NCBI GenBank assembly: GCA_016788885.1
Contig: JAEURX010000008.1
Location: 1 to 64,000 of the forward strand
Source: Nitrospira sp.
GTDB taxonomy: Bacteria; Nitrospirota; Nitrospiria; Nitrospirales; Nitrospiraceae
DNA: 64,000 bases
Direction of reading: 5' to 3'
The notes under the pieces are model-generated. The model did not search any database. It saw nothing but the letters and a program-made list of their open reading frames with translations, and was not told the DNA's origin. The translations under genes were made by a program, and so were the position numbers. Shown here in pieces: positions 60,539 through 64,000 of the stretch (positions within the stretch are counted from its first letter, which is position 1; each line of letters opens with the position of its first letter).

Positions 60539-61667
60539 AATCAGCTCCCGTCCTCAGGAGATCCGCATACCGCGCCCCGGTCAGACCCGCAATAGTCTCC
60601 CAGGAGATCTCAGTCGCGGCCGCTCGGACATTCGCACTCATGCGTGAGTACAACGCTTCATCTCTCAGCAGTCGCACCATGGCTTTCGCCAACAAGTCTG
60701 GATCCTTCGGAGGCACGAGCAATCCCGTCGATTCATCCGTCACCACTTCATCAAATCCACCGACCCGGGTGGCGATCACCGGCTTCCCGAACCCGAACGC
60801 CGAGGCGAGGACCCCACTGTTCCATCCATTTTCATACGGCAGAACGAGAAACCTGGCGGCGGTGAAGTAGCCAGCCATTTGTGCAAAACTGGCATATTCC
60901 GGCACCAACCGCACGCGCTCCTGCAGCCCCAACTCCTCCACCTGACGCTGCAAGGGAGCGATATCCATCAAGGGTTTTCCGACGATCAAGATCAGCGTGT
61001 TCGGGACCTGCCGAATGACTTCCGGTGCGGCAGAGAGCAGCGTATGGATGCCTTTTCTCGGCTCAATCAGACCGAAGCAGAGCACGACATGAGCGCCATC
61101 CGGAACGTTCGGCGACTCTCGCGCCGCATGCGTTCGCACGAACGCGGTCAGGTCAGCGATCGGTAGCACCGTGATCCGTTCGCGCGGTACCGAAAAATGT
61201 TCGATGACCAGCGGCTCATTCTGTTTGGCATTGAGAAATACATGCCTCATGCGGGCGTAGAGAAAGCGAAACGCCTTGATGTGATACGGTCGCAACGAGT
61301 TGGGTAAGACATCCTGCGGGGTATACACAAATGTGGCCTGACTCATGACTCTCAAGATCATCCAGAGCAGAATATACAGAGCCGGATGCTGGGCCCCCTG
61401 AAGGTGAATGATCTGCGGCTGAAACCTTAGGCAATACCAAAGCCACTTCAACAGCCTGACCGGTCTGGGTCGGTATCGATCAAACACCTCGAGCGCCCTG
61501 TACCGTTTGGGATAATCCGCCAATTCAAATCCCAACCCGGTCACAAGCGCTACGCAATGCCCTCTGTCTGCCAGTGCGTTGGCTAGGTTATGGGTATATT
61601 GCACCGTGCCGGCCCTGGGAGCCGGGGCGATGAACATAACGCGCAATCCGTCGGTCGCTGTTCCCAT
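60516..61667 (-). CDS. Glycosyltransferase family 4
   Basis: 383 residues. VMFIAPAPRAGTVQYTHNLANAL N-domain start; GT-B C-domain with VVLCFGLIEPRKGIHTLLSAAPEV, RVRLVPEYASFAQMAGYFTAA, and LPYENGWNSGVLASAFGFGKPVIATRVGGFDEVV, which carries the donor-sugar Glu. No signal peptide. It adds a sugar to a lipid-linked or polymer acceptor in the cytosol. Same operon as the exporter and barrel upstream. Confidence 0.9.
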   Translation of the reverse strand: MGTATDGLRVMFIAPAPRAGTVQYTHNLANALADRGHCVALVTGLGFELADYPKRYRALEVFDRYRPRPVRLLKWLWYCLRFQPQIIHLQGAQHPALYILLWMILRVMSQATFVYTPQDVLPNSLRPYHIKAFRFLYARMRHVFLNAKQNEPLVIEHFSVPRERITVLPIADLTAFVRTHAARESPNVPDGAHVVLCFGLIEPRKGIHTLLSAAPEVIRQVPNTLILIVGKPLMDIAPLQRQVEELGLQERVRLVPEYASFAQMAGYFTAARFLVLPYENGWNSGVLASAFGFGKPVIATRVGGFDEVVTDESTGLLVPPKDPDLLAKAMVRLLRDEALYSRMSANVRAAATEISWETIAGLTGARYADLLRTGADCAVSQAR

Positions 61668-61726
61668 TTCTACTGCCGCCTTTTCTTGTACATCATGCCG
61701 CGCACGGATTGCTCCACCACACCCGG

Positions 61727-63079
61727 TCAGAACGTCGCAACCAGCCGTAAGCTCACTTTGTTGGCGAGGCGATTCGCCGAAGTCCCCAAAATGTCTTCCC
61801 GTTGATCGAACATGTCATACCCCAGTCGCGTCACAAACCAGGAGGCGGGGGTATACGAAATGCCGACGTTCCACTTCAGTGTGTGCACGGTCAAATCGTC
61901 CGAGCTGGTGCTCGTCAAAACCCAGGTCAACCCGGCATCGAACAGAAAGTCATTCGCAAGACGAATTTTCGTCGAGGCTCGGATGAAATCTCCGACAAGC
62001 GGTTGACTCAGGCCTCCCGACGGAGGAAACACATCGCGCATATAACCAATCTCGTACAAGGCGTTGCCGATCGACTTCTTGATGGAAGCCTGCGCAAGCA
62101 CTTCGATCGTGGAAGGGTTAGGTTCCACGCGTACCGCTCCAATTGTTCCGCTCACGACCAACGTTTCCGACAGATCGAACTCCTGAGCAAGGAGAGCAGA
62201 ATGAGACTGAAAGTCCCGCCCCTGGTCGAAGTCAAAGAAGCGAAACCGGTACTTCAGCGTGGTCCGCCCCCACTCAGTTTCCCGTACTCTTGCCCCTATC
62301 TCACCTTCGTGAGTCATACTGTTGTTGGCACCCGGCGTCTCAGTGGACCAGAGAAAGTTGGCATAGTTGGCCAGTAGATCCACCGACGGCGTCAGACGAT
62401 GTCGCATCATCAAGGCGCCGAGATTGATTGAGGTTCGTCCAAAGGCGCCCATGACCCCGGGTGTCACTTGCTCAGTAGGATCCTGAAACGACTCGAACCG
62501 TTCAAACAACGTTACCGTCGTCCGATCGCTCAGATTCCACAATCCGAACAATTCTCCGTTCTGCCGCGACACGGCGCGGTTTTGATTCGTGTTGTTCGCA
62601 TATACTCTGGACTCTATCGAATAATCAGCCGTCAGCTGCCCATCCCGTCCCGAGGTGGTGTATCCGAGTCCGGGTGCAATCTTCGTGATGAAATCGGTTC
62701 CGCGATTCTGAGCCGTAAAAAACACATTGTCCGTATACTGCTCGGTGACGGTGAGGCGTGGCGTAACCCCCTCCCGGCGAGTCGGAACACCCAGCAATAG
62801 TTTCTCGGAGGTCGGCATTCGCTCATACCCCATTTGATTCTGCCAGGATGGCAACTCGCCGAACTCTCGCTTCGGCCGAACAAACTCCCCGCTGTCCGGT
62901 TCCTCCGCCGAGACTATCGACGGAGTCAGCCAGGGCCACGCCGCCAATGCCATCCCCACCATCGGAAGACGCAACCAACGGAACACCACATCGACCAGCA
63001 CGTTCCCACCGTTCAACACGGTGTCCCGCCTGCTGCTGCCTTCCACGGCTGTCATCAGGCCCTGCATTCTCTGTAACAC
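61727..63079 (-). CDS. Outer-membrane beta-barrel protein (TIGR03016-like)
   Basis: About 450 residues in the longest frame; true start uncertain (candidates near VLVDVVF and PMVGMALAAWPWL, before the signal peptide that cleaves near SAEE). The rest is strand-rich with alternating aromatic residues (VTEQYTDNVFF, LTADYSIESRVYAN, TTLKYRFRFFDFD, FVTRLGYDMFDQRED) and a C-terminal LRLVATF typical of barrel proteins. It resembles the outer-membrane protein that accompanies PEP-CTERM/XrtA exopolysaccharide loci, but no exosortase is in the window. May form a secretin-independent export pore. Confidence 0.75.
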   Translation of the reverse strand: MLQRMQGLMTAVEGSSRRDTVLNGGNVLVDVVFRWLRLPMVGMALAAWPWLTPSIVSAEEPDSGEFVRPKREFGELPSWQNQMGYERMPTSEKLLLGVPTRREGVTPRLTVTEQYTDNVFFTAQNRGTDFITKIAPGLGYTTSGRDGQLTADYSIESRVYANNTNQNRAVSRQNGELFGLWNLSDRTTVTLFERFESFQDPTEQVTPGVMGAFGRTSINLGALMMRHRLTPSVDLLANYANFLWSTETPGANNSMTHEGEIGARVRETEWGRTTLKYRFRFFDFDQGRDFQSHSALLAQEFDLSETLVVSGTIGAVRVEPNPSTIEVLAQASIKKSIGNALYEIGYMRDVFPPSGGLSQPLVGDFIRASTKIRLANDFLFDAGLTWVLTSTSSDDLTVHTLKWNVGISYTPASWFVTRLGYDMFDQREDILGTSANRLANKVSLRLVATF

Positions 63080-63121
63080 GCGACTTCGCTTTCGTCCCGG
63101 AGTTGTGAGTGATCGTCGCGG

Positions 63122-63724
63122 CTACGGAACGATCACCGTATCTCCAGGCCGAAGCATGACATTCTGGTTACTATCTTCACCCTGCACAAACTTGCTGTAG
63201 TTGAATGGAATCCGCTGCTCTCCGCTTCGGCCAGGATTCACGATGAAAATCTTATTTCGCGAAGCAAACGTGGTCAGACCGCGCGCCATCGCCAACGCTT
63301 GAATCACGGTGACCGGGCCCTTCAAATCAAACACACCAGGCTGCATGACTTCGCCCAGGACGAAGATGCGGAAACTGTGCGTGGCCTCCAAGATCACAGT
63401 GACCTGCGGGTCCTGGATGTGCTGCTTGAGCTGTTTGTTGATCCGCTCCTCGATTTCTCCCAGCGTAAGTCCCTTTGCCTCAATTTCGCCGATCAATGGA
63501 TAGTTGATCTTTCCGTCCGGACGGACCGTGACAATAGTCGAGAGCTCCTTGTGTTTCCAGATGAAGACATTCAGCACATCCCCTGCCCCCAACCGGAACG
63601 GGCCACTCCAGCCCATTTCCGGTGTCGGCACCAACGCCGCTTCGGGCTCAGATGCCTGTGCTCCACCCGCAAAACACAACGCCATAAAGAGAACCACCCA
63701 GATCGTGCGAAGAATTCGTTGCAT
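63122..63724 (-). CDS. Polysaccharide export protein (Wza/EpsE-like)
   Basis: 200 residues. Signal peptide (ILRTIWVVLFMALCFAGG, cut after AQA), Poly_export domain FRLGAGDVLNVFIWKHKELS, VRPDGKINYPLIGEIEAKG, then an SLBB domain FRIFVLGEVMQPGVFDLKG and the end RPGDTVIVP. It forms the periplasmic/outer-membrane gate for the polymer. Strong GGAGGGG site before the ATG. No lipobox Cys at the cut site, unlike Wza. Confidence 0.9.
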   Translation of the reverse strand: MQRILRTIWVVLFMALCFAGGAQASEPEAALVPTPEMGWSGPFRLGAGDVLNVFIWKHKELSTIVTVRPDGKINYPLIGEIEAKGLTLGEIEERINKQLKQHIQDPQVTVILEATHSFRIFVLGEVMQPGVFDLKGPVTVIQALAMARGLTTFASRNKIFIVNPGRSGEQRIPFNYSKFVQGEDSNQNVMLRPGDTVIVP

Positions 63725-63748
63725 GACTCGCCCCTCCGTAACGTGAAC

Positions 63749-63998
63749 TTAATTGGTCTTACTGAGTAACATCGGCACCGTGCGCATCAGCCCGGTGGCC
63801 ATCACCGCGGCCCGGCACACCAATAGGAATGGTGCAGCCAGCCGCAATCCAGAATCCTCACGCGGCAACTGCCATAGAAACGGAGCCGCCGTGGCGGCAA
63901 ACAGACCGCCGGCAAGCCCAGCCACAGACGCGGCATGGGGGACAACCGGACTGAGGACTAGCGCGCCGGCACCCAACACCACCGAACCGATCTGCAGT
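63749..63998 (-). CDS. Membrane protein, C-terminal part (cut by window edge)
   Basis: The frame stays open to the right edge, so only ~83 C-terminal residues are seen. Two to three hydrophobic segments (VVLGAGALVLSPVVPHA, VAGLAGGLFAATAAPFLWQ, APFLLVCRAAVMATGLM). The layout suggests the end of a membrane-bound glycosyltransferase or a related EPS membrane protein. I cannot name the family. 24 bases before the exporter gene and on its strand. Confidence 0.5.
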   Translation of the reverse strand, partial: LQIGSVVLGAGALVLSPVVPHAASVAGLAGGLFAATAAPFLWQLPREDSGLRLAAPFLLVCRAAVMATGLMRTVPMLLSKTN

Positions 63999-64000
63999 TT

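Overview
The window reads as a piece of chromosome from a Gram-negative, GC-rich, cobalamin-dependent bacterium. The best guess is Nitrospira (phylum Nitrospirota). This rests on the gene repertoire as I recognise it (a fused GlcD-GlcF oxidase beside a small cytochrome c, an LptFG-FabF-LpxD block, a riboswitch-led cob operon with CbiZ, an EPS cluster with a TIGR03016-like barrel), not on any search. An outer membrane is certain from LptF/LptG, LpxD, a TonB-dependent receptor and a Wza-like exporter. I saw no rRNA, tRNA or CRISPR array.

Layout. 1-5 kb is accessory DNA with decay: the end of an IS3-like element cuts a DNA methyltransferase gene that sits directly behind a Z1-domain ATPase. It is followed by an Asn-Pro repeat protein, a toxin-antitoxin pair whose toxin is frameshifted below a 30-bp palindrome, and an unknown protein coupled to a serine hydrolase. 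6-16.6 kb is metabolic and regulatory: a secreted beta-propeller, a DAACS symporter, an orphan RHH protein, and an operon of a fused glycolate/lactate oxidase, a di-haem cytochrome, a MoaD-like protein and a WYL regulator. This operon is divergent from a 2-hydroxyacid dehydrogenase. A TPR protein and a cold-shock protein follow. 17-22.3 kb is an envelope block: lptF, lptG, fabF, an acyl carrier protein with a basic tail, and lpxD.

23.2-36.1 kb is a ten-gene minus-strand chemosensory array: haem-binding Tll0287-like sensor, CheY-like, CheW, MCP, a hybrid CheA with three Hpt domains and a receiver, two further CheW-like proteins, a receiver/coiled-coil protein, and two proteins with Hpt-like domains that have lost the phospho-histidine. 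One of the last two also carries an HD-GYP domain with altered metal ligands. No cheR or cheB is present. This is the most likely under-described system in the window.

36.5-51.9 kb is a cobalamin regulon in two riboswitch-headed minus-strand operons. One is btuF-btuC-btuD, whose leader ends in an intrinsic terminator. The other is btuB-cbiA-cobO-CWC protein-pduO-cobU-cobT-cobS-cbiB-cobC/D-cbiZ-cbiP, whose leader lacks a terminator and may act on translation. Together they import corrinoids, strip foreign lower loops (CbiZ) and rebuild cobalamin. The corrin-ring genes are not here.

52-54.8 kb holds a SemiSWEET, zinc-type rpmB, a lipoprotein and a secreted GH26-like protein. 54.9 kb to the end is a minus-strand exopolysaccharide cluster: Wza-like exporter, outer-membrane barrel, GT4, aldo/keto reductase, GMC oxidoreductase, sugar epimerase, gmd, and a GDP-L-fucose synthase gene broken by two frameshifts and a stop. 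By the printed numbering the sequence ends at 63998.
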